A program made the position numbers and the translations under genes. From Dyella sp. 2HG41-7 (GTDB lineage: Bacteria > Pseudomonadota > Gammaproteobacteria > Xanthomonadales > Rhodanobacteraceae): DNA of 64,000 nt. Each line of letters opens with the position of its first letter. The stretch's first letter is position 1. The notes below the pieces were generated by a model. It ran no database searches. It was given only the letters and a program-made list of their open reading frames with translations, and was not told where the DNA came from. Shown here in pieces: positions 46,506 through 55,031 of the stretch. Where the stretch lies: contig NZ_JAJEJV010000004.1 in assembly GCF_021390675.1 (NCBI RefSeq), forward strand, positions 186,001 through 250,000, written 5' to 3'.

Positions 46506-47216
46506 ATGACGCAAGCCCCCACCCTCGTCCCCGCCGCCGAGCTGGTGAAGCGCAACGGCGCCAGCCAAATCAACGAAAGCCCGGAATACCGCCGAGCGCG
46601 CGATGAACTGCTGCGCGAGGAAATCGAACTGCGCCGCCATATCGAACGCGTCGCCGAACTGCGCCGCGCACTACCGCCCGGTGGCGAGGTGATCGGCGAC
46701 TACCGTTTCGAAGGCGAACACGGCCCGACCGATTTCGCCGGTCTGTTCGGCGACAAGCAGACGCTGGTCGTCTACAGCTATATGTTCGGCCCGCAACGCG
46801 AACGCCCCTGTCCGATGTGCACCTCGATGCTCAGCGCGTGGGAAGGCGAAGCGAACGACATGCAGCAGCGCATCGCGCTCGCCGTGATCGCACGCTCGCC
46901 GATCGAGCGCCTCGTTGCGTTCAAGCGCGAACGCCACTGGCGCTATCTCAAGTTGTATAGCGACCTCAACGGCAACTTCAGCCGCGACTACCACGCCATC
47001 GCCGACGACGGCAGCGACATCCCCGAGATCAACGTTTTCACGCGTCGCGACGGAAAAATTCGCCTGTTCTGGAGCGGTGAAATGGGTACTGCCACGGCGG
47101 ACCCCGGCCAGGACCCGCGCGGCGCGCCCGACCCGATGCCGATCTGGACGGTCCTGGATTTGACGCCGGAAGGCCGCGGAACGAATTGGTATCCGAAGCT
47201 GGAATATCCCGCGTAA
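46506..47216 (+). CDS. DUF899 thioredoxin-like protein
   Basis: 236 residues with ELRRHIERVAELRRALPPGGEV, FAGLFGDKQTLVVYSYMFGP and CPMCTSMLSAW, then DIPEINVFTRRDGKIRLFW: a DUF899 family pattern with a thioredoxin-like fold and a CxxC (PCPMC). Activity is unproven in the family; it may act in redox chemistry. Single gene divergent from the PadR regulator. Its stop abuts the stop of the MFS gene. Confidence 0.88.
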   Translation: MTQAPTLVPAAELVKRNGASQINESPEYRRARDELLREEIELRRHIERVAELRRALPPGGEVIGDYRFEGEHGPTDFAGLFGDKQTLVVYSYMFGPQRERPCPMCTSMLSAWEGEANDMQQRIALAVIARSPIERLVAFKRERHWRYLKLYSDLNGNFSRDYHAIADDGSDIPEINVFTRRDGKIRLFWSGEMGTATADPGQDPRGAPDPMPIWTVLDLTPEGRGTNWYPKLEYPA

Positions 47217-48593
47217 TTATCGCGTTTGCTTTCGCGCAGCCGCGCCACGGAAGGCCACGGCTGCCGCGATCAGCAACAAGATCACCGAGATCCAAGCGGA
47301 ATCGTGCAAGCCGCGCACGATCCACGCATTGCTGTCGCCGGCCAGCGCACCGAACAACGCAACACCGATTGCGCCAGCCGCCTGCCGCGCCGCGTTGAGC
47401 ACGCCCGATGCGGTCCCCGATGCTTGTTTTTCCACGGCGGAAAGCACCGTGGTGGTCATCGCCGGTACGCCAAGCCCCATGCCGCAGGGAAGCAAGGCAA
47501 ACGCAGGCAGCATCAACAAATAAGGACTTTGCGCGCCCAGCAACAGAAACAACGAAAAACCGAATGCGTCGATCAACGCACCCAACACCATCGGCAACTT
47601 CGCACCGGCGCGGCCCACCAGCCAACCGCTAAAAATGTTCACGCCGAAAAACGTCGCGGTCAAAGGCAAATACGCCAATCCGGTCTGCAACGCGGTGTAA
47701 CCATGCACGCGCTGCAGATAAAGGCTAAGCAAGAACACGATGCCGTAATACGTGAGATTCACAATCACGCCGTAAATCACCGCTGCGCTGAAACCTGGCG
47801 CTCTAAAAAATCGCAGCGGCAACATCGGCGACGGGCAACGCGACTCCTGCCATATAAACAACGGCACGGCCAGCAACGTCGTCGCGATGCACGCCAACAC
47901 CCAAGGATGTGTCCATCCCAAGGGCTTCGCTTCGATCACGGTTATGGTTAATGCGGTCAGCGCAAGCACGGCGAGAATCTGTCCGCGCAGATCGAAATGC
48001 TTACCGCGAACCTCGCGCTCCGTTTCCGGAACGCGCAACGTCAGCCATGCACCCAGGATGCAGATTGGCACGTTGACGAAAAAAATGCTGCGCCAGGTCG
48101 TGACGCTCATCAACAAGCCGCCGATCAGCGGGCCCGCGGCAATCGTGATGCTGCCGGCGGCGGTCCACCAACCGATAGCGCGTGCGCGTAACGCATGTTC
48201 GTGCGCTGTTGCGTGACTAAGCAAAGCCAGCGAGCAGGGCAGCATCGCCGCCGCGCCAACGCCTTGCAGCATGCGCCCGACGATCAACATGACGGCATCC
48301 ACCGAAAAACCGCAAAGGATCGACGACAGCGCAAACAACAGCATGCCCGCCAGATACACCTTGCGCGCGCCCAATCGATCGCCAAGAAAACCCATGCTCA
48401 ACAACAGCACCGCGAACGCGAGCGTGTACGCATCCACCACCCATTGCAGGCCGGCGACGCCCGCATGCAAATCCGTGGCGATGCGCGGCAGCGCGATATT
48501 GACGATGCTGACGTCCAGTTGCACCAACGCAAAACCGAAACTGGCAGCGATGGTGACGCGCGAAATACGTTGTCGAACGGTACGTTGATCCAT
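47217..48593 (-). CDS. MFS drug/metabolite exporter (DHA2/EmrB-like)
   Basis: 458 residues with 12-14 hydrophobic helices. Motif A appears as GFLGDRLGARKVYLAG and motif C-like glycine pattern follows in GPLIGGLLMSVTTWRSIFFVNVPI, typical of EmrB/QacA-type exporters. QWVVDAYTLAFAVLLLSMG is the usual DHA2 helix 2 entry. Substrate unknown. Single gene with no membrane-fusion partner, so not an EmrAB tripartite unit. Start ATG at 48593. Confidence 0.9.
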   Translation of the reverse strand: MDQRTVRQRISRVTIAASFGFALVQLDVSIVNIALPRIATDLHAGVAGLQWVVDAYTLAFAVLLLSMGFLGDRLGARKVYLAGMLLFALSSILCGFSVDAVMLIVGRMLQGVGAAAMLPCSLALLSHATAHEHALRARAIGWWTAAGSITIAAGPLIGGLLMSVTTWRSIFFVNVPICILGAWLTLRVPETEREVRGKHFDLRGQILAVLALTALTITVIEAKPLGWTHPWVLACIATTLLAVPLFIWQESRCPSPMLPLRFFRAPGFSAAVIYGVIVNLTYYGIVFLLSLYLQRVHGYTALQTGLAYLPLTATFFGVNIFSGWLVGRAGAKLPMVLGALIDAFGFSLFLLLGAQSPYLLMLPAFALLPCGMGLGVPAMTTTVLSAVEKQASGTASGVLNAARQAAGAIGVALFGALAGDSNAWIVRGLHDSAWISVILLLIAAAVAFRGAAARKQTR

Positions 48594-48692
48594 GCGATGC
48601 GATAAAGGCGGGCGGTATCGAAACCTTATGATATGCGCAGCATGAACGTTTCGCTGGCGGGCGAACTATCCGCTTTTTGCAAACACAAGCCG

Positions 48693-48725
48693 AAAAAAGC
48701 CCCCGGCGAACGAGTCGCCAGGGGC
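48693..48725 (-). terminator. Terminator of the S53 protease gene
   Basis: Stem GCCCC-C-GGCGA / TCGCC-A-GGGGC with one mismatch and a 5-base loop. On the minus strand it is followed by a run of six T (bases 48698-48693). Serves the protease gene ending at 48750. Confidence 0.85.
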
Positions 48726-48749
48726 CAGTGGTAAAGTGAATCGCGACAA

Positions 48750-51047
48750 TTACGGTGCGTTCACGAACTTTTTCCATGCGGTAAGCAGATTGCCGGCGTT
48801 TACCGAGCCGAGGCCGTTGGCGAAACTCCAACCGGCTTGTGCGGCATACGCGGCCGTGGTGCTGTTGTACTTCGTCGTACTGGTGGCCGTCAGACCAACC
48901 AGCGTCGGACCGTAGAACTGTTCGAAGTTCTGAATGGTGCCGTAGAAGTAGCAATCAGGCGTGACTTGCGAGAACGCGGCGATCTGGATGCACTGTGTGG
49001 AATTGCCGCCCTCGGTGATGTTGCGGAACACACACTTGCTGTTGCCGGTTGGACCGTTGTTGGAATTGCATGCGGCCAATGAGCCCGGTGGGTTACCGGT
49101 TGCGCCGCCGTATTCGTTTCTGGCCAACTCATAGAACGTCGGCGCAGCATTGCCTTGATTGGCGGACAAGCCATCGCTGGCCAAGCCCTGATCGATCAAA
49201 GCCTGAATACCCGCCATCATCGGCGACGACAACGACGTGCCGCCTTCCAATACGGTCGGCGTCGTGAAGTTCGGTGCGCACGGATAGTAGCCGGTGCACA
49301 GAATCACCCACGAATAACCGCCATACGAACCGGCAAACAGCGAGACGTCCGGCAGATCGCGCGACTGATCCTTCGCCGCTCCGTGCACGATACGTTGCCA
49401 TGAGGGTTTGGCATCCACCGACGACGGACCGCCGCTACCGCTTTCGGAGGTGACGTAGTAGCCGTACGGATCGTAGATCAACGCGTTCTTGCAGAACTGC
49501 AAGGCCGTCGTGTGCACCAGCTTGGTTGCTGCAAGCGTATTGCCGCACGATTGATTCCACGTTAATTCCGGCACATACGACAACGCCGAACCGTACACGC
49601 TGTTGAGCGTGCTGCTGAAGTACTTGCTGGTCGTGCCATCGAGCACATCGGCCGTATCCGTGCCGCCGACCGCCGTATCGTTGGAGGAGGTGGCAAACGA
49701 ATTCGCATCCACGCCCACGCCATTGATGATGCTGCCGTTATAGCTCGGGTTCGAGCCGGAATCGCCGCTGGAAATAAACACCGAAATGCCTTCCAGATCC
49801 GCCTGCGCCCACATCAGGTCGATCGCGGTCTTGCTGGCCGCGTCGGTGAATCCTTCACCGTAGCCGTAACTCGCGCTGATGATGTTCGGACGGCCGGCGG
49901 CGTTCGTGTTGTTGATCAGATTGTCCGCCGCGGCAAACACGCCACCGAAGAAGTTGGTGGAGTTGGAATCCGAACACGTCGCCACCCAGATGTTCGCGCC
50001 GGGCGCCATTGCGGTGGAGTATTCCGAATCCAGCACCGTCTCGATGCTTTCCGAGAATGGATCGTTGCCACCTGGGTCGGTGCAGTTGCCCGTCGACGGC
50101 GTCAGTTGTGGCTGGAATTGCGTAAACGTTCCGCCGTAACCGCCAAGTCCAAACTGAGCGACGAAGTTGGGCCAATCGCTCACATCCATATCTTGATCTT
50201 CAACCACCGCGATATTGATGCCCGCACCCGTCAGGCCGCTGGCGTACAAGCTGCTGGTGTTGTAGATCGTCTGCATGTCATACGGCACCAAACCGCGTGC
50301 GCCGCCGACGAAATTCACCGCCGCTGGATGACCCGGTGTCGTTGCGGTGGTCTGCTTGAGCATAAACTTGCCCTTGCTGCGATCGAACTGCGTCACCTGC
50401 GGCGTCTTGTTCAACGGCTGCGGATGGAAGTCGTTGAGGCCGGCAACACCGACGATGACTTCGCGCAATGCTGTCGGAACGCTGATGTCGCCCGCATTGG
50501 CGACATGCGTTACATGATTGACGACAAAGCGGCTTTCTTGCGTGTGAAAGGCCTGGCGCACCTGGCCTGCTGTGCCGCTGAAGTCGATCTGCATCTTGTT
50601 CGGATACACGCCGTTGACCGTGAACCCTTGCGAGGTCAACCACGATTTCACCGCGGCGATATCGGCATCGTGCACGCCGAACGTGCTGCCCACTTCTTCG
50701 GGCGACAGCCACTGATGGAATTTGGCGGACGACGGATCGTGCTGCTGCGCGATCAACGATTCTGCCGCCGACGCGCGCTGGTCGCTGCGGCGCAGAATCA
50801 ATTGCATATGGTTCATGGGCATTGCATCGTCCACGTTGCCCGCGGCCGTTGCATGGGAAAGAAAGGCTAGGTGGGTATTGCTCAGCGACGAAACAACGCG
50901 GTTATCTACGGCTTGGTTAACGCGCGGCGCTTCGGCTGTATTGAGTCCGGCAAGCGCCGGATTGGATGAGGAAGCTTGGGTAATCGAAGGTAGCGTTGCG
51001 AATGCGAGCGCAATCGACAACGCAATCATCACATGCTCGGTTTTCAC
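48750..51047 (-). CDS. Secreted S53 (sedolisin / pro-kumamolisin) peptidase
   Basis: 765 residues with a signal peptide (MKTEHVMIALSIALAFATLPSITQA), a pro-kumamolisin activation domain (about 55-205) and the subtilisin-fold catalytic domain. The Ser-Glu-Asp triad and oxyanion Asp are visible: Glu336 and Asp340 in SIETVLDSEYS, Asp429 in SSGDSGS, and Ser605 in GGTSLSSP. Such enzymes are acid-active endopeptidases. Autocatalytic removal of the propeptide is expected. Several Cys pairs in the C-terminal part suggest secretion. The gene is single with its own terminator. Confidence 0.95.
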   Translation of the reverse strand: MKTEHVMIALSIALAFATLPSITQASSSNPALAGLNTAEAPRVNQAVDNRVVSSLSNTHLAFLSHATAAGNVDDAMPMNHMQLILRRSDQRASAAESLIAQQHDPSSAKFHQWLSPEEVGSTFGVHDADIAAVKSWLTSQGFTVNGVYPNKMQIDFSGTAGQVRQAFHTQESRFVVNHVTHVANAGDISVPTALREVIVGVAGLNDFHPQPLNKTPQVTQFDRSKGKFMLKQTTATTPGHPAAVNFVGGARGLVPYDMQTIYNTSSLYASGLTGAGINIAVVEDQDMDVSDWPNFVAQFGLGGYGGTFTQFQPQLTPSTGNCTDPGGNDPFSESIETVLDSEYSTAMAPGANIWVATCSDSNSTNFFGGVFAAADNLINNTNAAGRPNIISASYGYGEGFTDAASKTAIDLMWAQADLEGISVFISSGDSGSNPSYNGSIINGVGVDANSFATSSNDTAVGGTDTADVLDGTTSKYFSSTLNSVYGSALSYVPELTWNQSCGNTLAATKLVHTTALQFCKNALIYDPYGYYVTSESGSGGPSSVDAKPSWQRIVHGAAKDQSRDLPDVSLFAGSYGGYSWVILCTGYYPCAPNFTTPTVLEGGTSLSSPMMAGIQALIDQGLASDGLSANQGNAAPTFYELARNEYGGATGNPPGSLAACNSNNGPTGNSKCVFRNITEGGNSTQCIQIAAFSQVTPDCYFYGTIQNFEQFYGPTLVGLTATSTTKYNSTTAAYAAQAGWSFANGLGSVNAGNLLTAWKKFVNAP

Positions 51048-51397
51048 GTCTTTTTCTCCCTAAAGGCTAGATGAAAAAAGCGAGTCCCCCTGTGATGGAA
51101 CGATCAGCCACACCATGCATTCGTCGAAATTACCTCCCTGGAAAACGTGCGAACGAAAAGTCATCGGACCGCCGAGTGGGCCCGACACAGCCACGAAGGC
51201 TGCGGTCGCGTTGACTTGGCTTTAACCACACGAACATCCCCTGATAATTCGCGGGTTTTCGATGGTGCGCCTGACCGATGGGCACGTCCAGTGCTCTGCG
51301 AAAATTAGGTGTTACACCTGATTTACACTTTCCTTGTTGCGCTGCGCGGATTCACATTTGGCGGTTCAACTAGGCGCAACTAAAGATAAGAAAATGC
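51048..51397. other. Intergenic region upstream of the S53 protease, with a palindrome
   Basis: Contains 350 bases without a supported gene. It should hold the S53 promoter (minus) and the end of the diguanylate cyclase transcript. The one notable element is AGGTGTTACACCT at 51307-51319, a 13-base palindrome with 6-base arms around a single T, typical of a dimeric regulator site. It is about 260 bases from the protease start. A plus-strand frame from 51334 is a shadow of the cyclase gene. Confidence 0.5.
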
Positions 51398-53173
51398 TTA
51401 AGTTCCAATTGGACTATGGCGCGTTCGCGACGTCTCATCGTCCGCGCTCGGCGCGGCGACGAGTTGGTTTCGTCCTCGCGCTTTGGCCTGATACAGCGCG
51501 GCATCCGCCGTGTTCAGCAGATCCAGCCATGTAAGCACCGCGGCGTCTCCTTTGGCGATGCCGAAGCTTGCCGTGACCGTCAATGCGGTGACGTCCGGCG
51601 CCGTAATTTCTTCGCCGGAAATGGCTTGTCGTATGTTTTCCGCAAGCTTCCACAGTTCGATGCGCGTCAGACCGTTCGTCAGCACGGCGAATTCTTCGCC
51701 GCCATAGCGAAACGCCATATGCGGGTCTTCCACCAAACGCTTGATGCGGCTTGCCACTTCGCGCAACACCAGGTCACCAATGACGTGTCCGTACGCATCG
51801 TTGATGGGCTTGAAAAAATCCACGTCGATCAGGATCAAGCCCCGGCCTTTGGACAGGCGCACCGGCTCGGCCGCCAGATCGCCCGTAATCTCTTCCAGTG
51901 CGTGACGATTCAACAAGCCGGTCAGCGCGTCGGTATGCGCTTGCGTACGCAGCGCCTTGCTCAATTCGTCGCGCTCGATAGCGAGATGCATGCTGTGCAC
52001 ATGCTGGCGTCGCAACGCGTCGATGGCGTCGTGCAGCGCGCGGGCCTCTACGCTGTTGCCTGCGCGTTGCGCACGGCGAAGGTCGCCGTTGGCGAGTTTC
52101 ACGATTTCGTTCTTCGCTAGCAGCAACGGACGAACGATCAGGTTTTCCGTAGTGCGCAACATAAACGCAAGGAATAGAAAGAACAGCAGCAGACAGGCAG
52201 CGACTATCACCATCTGCCGGCCGTCTTCGTGCTTCACCTGGCTCACTTGCAGCATGGCGCGCTGCATAAACAACGCTTCGAGCTTTTCCAAGCTCATCAA
52301 GTCGGGCAGCACCTGGCTGGTGAACGCGGCGGCGCGCATGCCGTAATCCGTGCCGGAGCGGTCGACCAGCGTATCGATCAATCCAAGCGTATGGCCGAAG
52401 AACTGCTGTTCGACGTGCGTACGCAACTGCTCGATCGAACTCGACTGCCGTTCGCCCGCCTCCACACGATCGGGCATCAAGCCGTGCAATTCGATGATGC
52501 GCCCGCGCAGCGTCGCAATCGCTAGACGTCGCTCGGGGCTGATCGGTTCCGGCGTGGACAATGGAACGACCAACATCGAACCGATACGGCCGCCGTACTC
52601 GCGCAGATCGCTCAAGATGCGCGCCATCTGCATGATGCCGACCTGGTCGGGCGCGCGCTGGATGGCTTCGCGATAAAGATCGTTGATCACCGGATCGAGT
52701 TCCGTGCGCGCGGCGATCATCGTGTCGATCGCAGATTGCAGATCCTGCGGCGAGCGTTCGAACGGCGCATGCTGGCTCAACGCGTCGACCTTGCTGCGCG
52801 CCTGCGCCAGGCTCGCCTGCGTCTGCGCGATTTGCGTGCTCTCGGCGCCGGCAGGCATGCTTTCACGGGCCAGCCGGTCGAGTTGATCGAGCGCCGCATC
52901 GGTGCGTTGGCGCGCGGCGATCACTTGCGACCGTGTGATGGCGTAGGTTTGTCCGTCGCTGCGATCCAGGCTGAGCAGAATATTTGTCGGCGCGCGTTCG
53001 GCGGACAGCGCATTGCCTGCCTTCAACACCTGATCGAACGAGGTAAGCACGCGTAGATTGCTGGAGCTCTGCTCATAGGCTTGCGCGTATCCCACGAACA
53101 CATACGTCGAAATACCGGCAGCAACAGCCAGCAGCAAGGCTGCGCCTACTCTTAGCTGTGCTTGAAGTTGCAT
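51398..53173 (-). CDS. Membrane-bound diguanylate cyclase with periplasmic sensor
   Basis: 591 residues: membrane helix at about 8-32, a large helical periplasmic region, a second helix near 320-342, HAMP-like linker and GGDEF domain from about 415 with GGEEF in FRYGGEEFAVL. The RxxD inhibitory site normally five residues before GGDEF is not present (VEDPHMAFRYGGEEF). Synthesises c-di-GMP from GTP, presumably in response to an external signal. ATG at 53173 avoids a polar 15-residue extension. A second, different cyclase gene lies immediately upstream on the same strand. Confidence 0.93.
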   Translation of the reverse strand: MQLQAQLRVGAALLLAVAAGISTYVFVGYAQAYEQSSSNLRVLTSFDQVLKAGNALSAERAPTNILLSLDRSDGQTYAITRSQVIAARQRTDAALDQLDRLARESMPAGAESTQIAQTQASLAQARSKVDALSQHAPFERSPQDLQSAIDTMIAARTELDPVINDLYREAIQRAPDQVGIMQMARILSDLREYGGRIGSMLVVPLSTPEPISPERRLAIATLRGRIIELHGLMPDRVEAGERQSSSIEQLRTHVEQQFFGHTLGLIDTLVDRSGTDYGMRAAAFTSQVLPDLMSLEKLEALFMQRAMLQVSQVKHEDGRQMVIVAACLLLFFLFLAFMLRTTENLIVRPLLLAKNEIVKLANGDLRRAQRAGNSVEARALHDAIDALRRQHVHSMHLAIERDELSKALRTQAHTDALTGLLNRHALEEITGDLAAEPVRLSKGRGLILIDVDFFKPINDAYGHVIGDLVLREVASRIKRLVEDPHMAFRYGGEEFAVLTNGLTRIELWKLAENIRQAISGEEITAPDVTALTVTASFGIAKGDAAVLTWLDLLNTADAALYQAKARGRNQLVAAPSADDETSRTRHSPIGT

Positions 53174-53465
53174 CGGTATCCAGTCCTGCCAACAGCCGCT
53201 AGGCGGCTCCGACGACAATCCCGGTATCGCGGCGCATGCAACGCGGCGCTCTGGAATCGTGGTGGAACGTTGGCTGAGAAATCATTGAATCAGGCCGTCG
53301 CGACATAGCGGATGGACGCCCGGCCATAGGTATCGGCAGCCCGGGTAAAAACTGAAGGCCGTCGCTGCCCCGCCATGATAAATCGGCGTCCTTTGCGCAC
53401 CATGAACACAGCCGCGCCAGGACGCCGCTCCCTTCGAACGTGGTTGGCGCGCCGTCCACCATCGG

Positions 53466-54635
53466 TCAGCTGCCGCTGGAGATCCTTACGCAATTGCGGC
53501 CCGCGTGCTTGGCTTCGTAAAGCGCGGCATCGGCCCGGCGGCGCACCGCCATCATGTCCAGTTCGTCCGTATCGGCAAGGGCCGCGCCGATGGACACGGT
53601 CAGCGAATAAGATTCGTTGGCGATACGGAACGGCGCGCGTTCGATCGCGGAGCGGATGCGTTCGGCCAGCGCCAGCAAGTCGGCCTCTTTGACGGAAGGC
53701 GACAGCACCAAAAACTCTTCGCCACCCACGCGCCCCACCAGATCGCTGGCGCGAAGCATGCGCCGGATATTAGCGACCAGTTCCAGCAATACGCGGTCGC
53801 CGTCGTCATGGCCGAAACGGTCGTTGATGCTTTTGAAATGATCCGCGTCGATCAACAGCACGCCGATCGATTCCTTTTTCAAACGCGCTTTGGCAAGCAT
53901 CACGGCGGAAGCTTCCACCAGACCTAAGCGATTGATCACGCCGGTCAGCGGATCGATGCGCGCCAGATCGAACAGCTCGCGCTGCAGGATTTCGTTGTAC
54001 AGCAGCAGAAAGCCCACGCTCGCCAGCAGCGGCTGCAAACCCACCAAAAACAGGTAAATAACATTCACATACGACGGCGCCAGGATGCTTTGCAGCGGCG
54101 TGCTCAACATCAGCAACGACATGTTGCGCCACACCAGCAAGGCGATCGCCAACCAATACGTCCACAGCAACAGGCACTGCGCGCGCGTGTCGCGCTTGCC
54201 GCATCCGCCCCACAACGCGGCGATGTTGAGCAGCGAGTTGCAGACCAGAATGGAAGAACCCCACAACACGCGTAGCGTGTAATCTGGGTGTCCGATGCTC
54301 AAGTAGGTCACGCCGATCCATGCCGCGGCGCCAAGCGCGATCGCCTCTCGCCAACGCAGCCGACGATTCAACACCATGCGCAACGCCACGATCGTCAACG
54401 CCTGCGCAGTAAGATTGAGCGTGTTTCCGAACAACACGACGAGGAGCGGCGAAAGCTGCGTGCCAAACGCCAGCAGAAAATCGCCGCCGGCCTCCAACAG
54501 CAACGCCCCAGCGCGCAGGCGCAGGCCTTTGACCGCCTGATTGCTGCCATTGCTGGTGCCGAACCAAAGCATCAGCGCCAGTACCAAAGCCTGGCCGCCG
54601 TTGATCAGTGCGAGTGTCTCGGTGTTCAACTGCAC
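53466..54635 (-). CDS. Membrane-bound diguanylate cyclase (seven-helix type)
   Basis: 389 residues with about seven N-terminal membrane helices (up to about 210) and a GGDEF domain (DPLTGVINRLG; GRVGGEEFLVL). The inhibitory RxxD site is present (RASD five residues before GGEEF), so product feedback is expected, unlike the neighbouring cyclase. The N-terminal membrane part resembles 7TMR-type sensor arrays; the signal is unknown. Separated from the other cyclase by 292 bases, in the same direction. Confidence 0.92.
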   Translation of the reverse strand: MQLNTETLALINGGQALVLALMLWFGTSNGSNQAVKGLRLRAGALLLEAGGDFLLAFGTQLSPLLVVLFGNTLNLTAQALTIVALRMVLNRRLRWREAIALGAAAWIGVTYLSIGHPDYTLRVLWGSSILVCNSLLNIAALWGGCGKRDTRAQCLLLWTYWLAIALLVWRNMSLLMLSTPLQSILAPSYVNVIYLFLVGLQPLLASVGFLLLYNEILQRELFDLARIDPLTGVINRLGLVEASAVMLAKARLKKESIGVLLIDADHFKSINDRFGHDDGDRVLLELVANIRRMLRASDLVGRVGGEEFLVLSPSVKEADLLALAERIRSAIERAPFRIANESYSLTVSIGAALADTDELDMMAVRRRADAALYEAKHAGRNCVRISSGS

Positions 54636-55031
54636 CGGGAGACCTCCGCGTAGAACGGGATCGATCCGGTATACATCAGCGTTTGATGCCCGCCCACATA
54701 ACTGCTGCCTCTTAACAAACGATGGTTTACATCATCGGCACGCGCATATCCGCGCTAAATAAACGCGTATGTTCGGCCGCCCTTGGAGTTAAGGACGAGG
54801 CAAAGACCGTGCCACCCCGTACGCGGCATATAAGCTCGCGAATCGGGAGTCGCGGCAATGCGAATGAGACGAAGCGCGACGCGCGTCGTTTAGGTTTGTG
54901 AATGAATGACTAGCGCATGTGCGTGTGCTTGCGCCAGTATGCGGAGCGTAGCTTTTCGGCTGAAAAAGCGGCCGAAATACGAGGTCGCATGCGCGAATTC
55001 GCTATGGAATCAAGCCGTGCGACGCGTCCGT
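54636..55031. other. Intergenic region between kup and the seven-helix cyclase gene
   Basis: 396 bases without a supported gene. It contains the end of kup and the promoter of the cyclase gene (minus). A weak hairpin TTTCGGC / GCCGAAA at 54954-54977 could end kup. A 69-codon plus-strand frame at 54917 runs into kup antisense and lacks a ribosome site or family signal. No other clear element seen. Confidence 0.45.

Noticed and set aside
53199-53462. 87-codon minus-strand frame between the two cyclase genes
   Set aside because: No ribosome site, no hydrophobic or domain pattern, and its start overlaps the seven-helix cyclase region.
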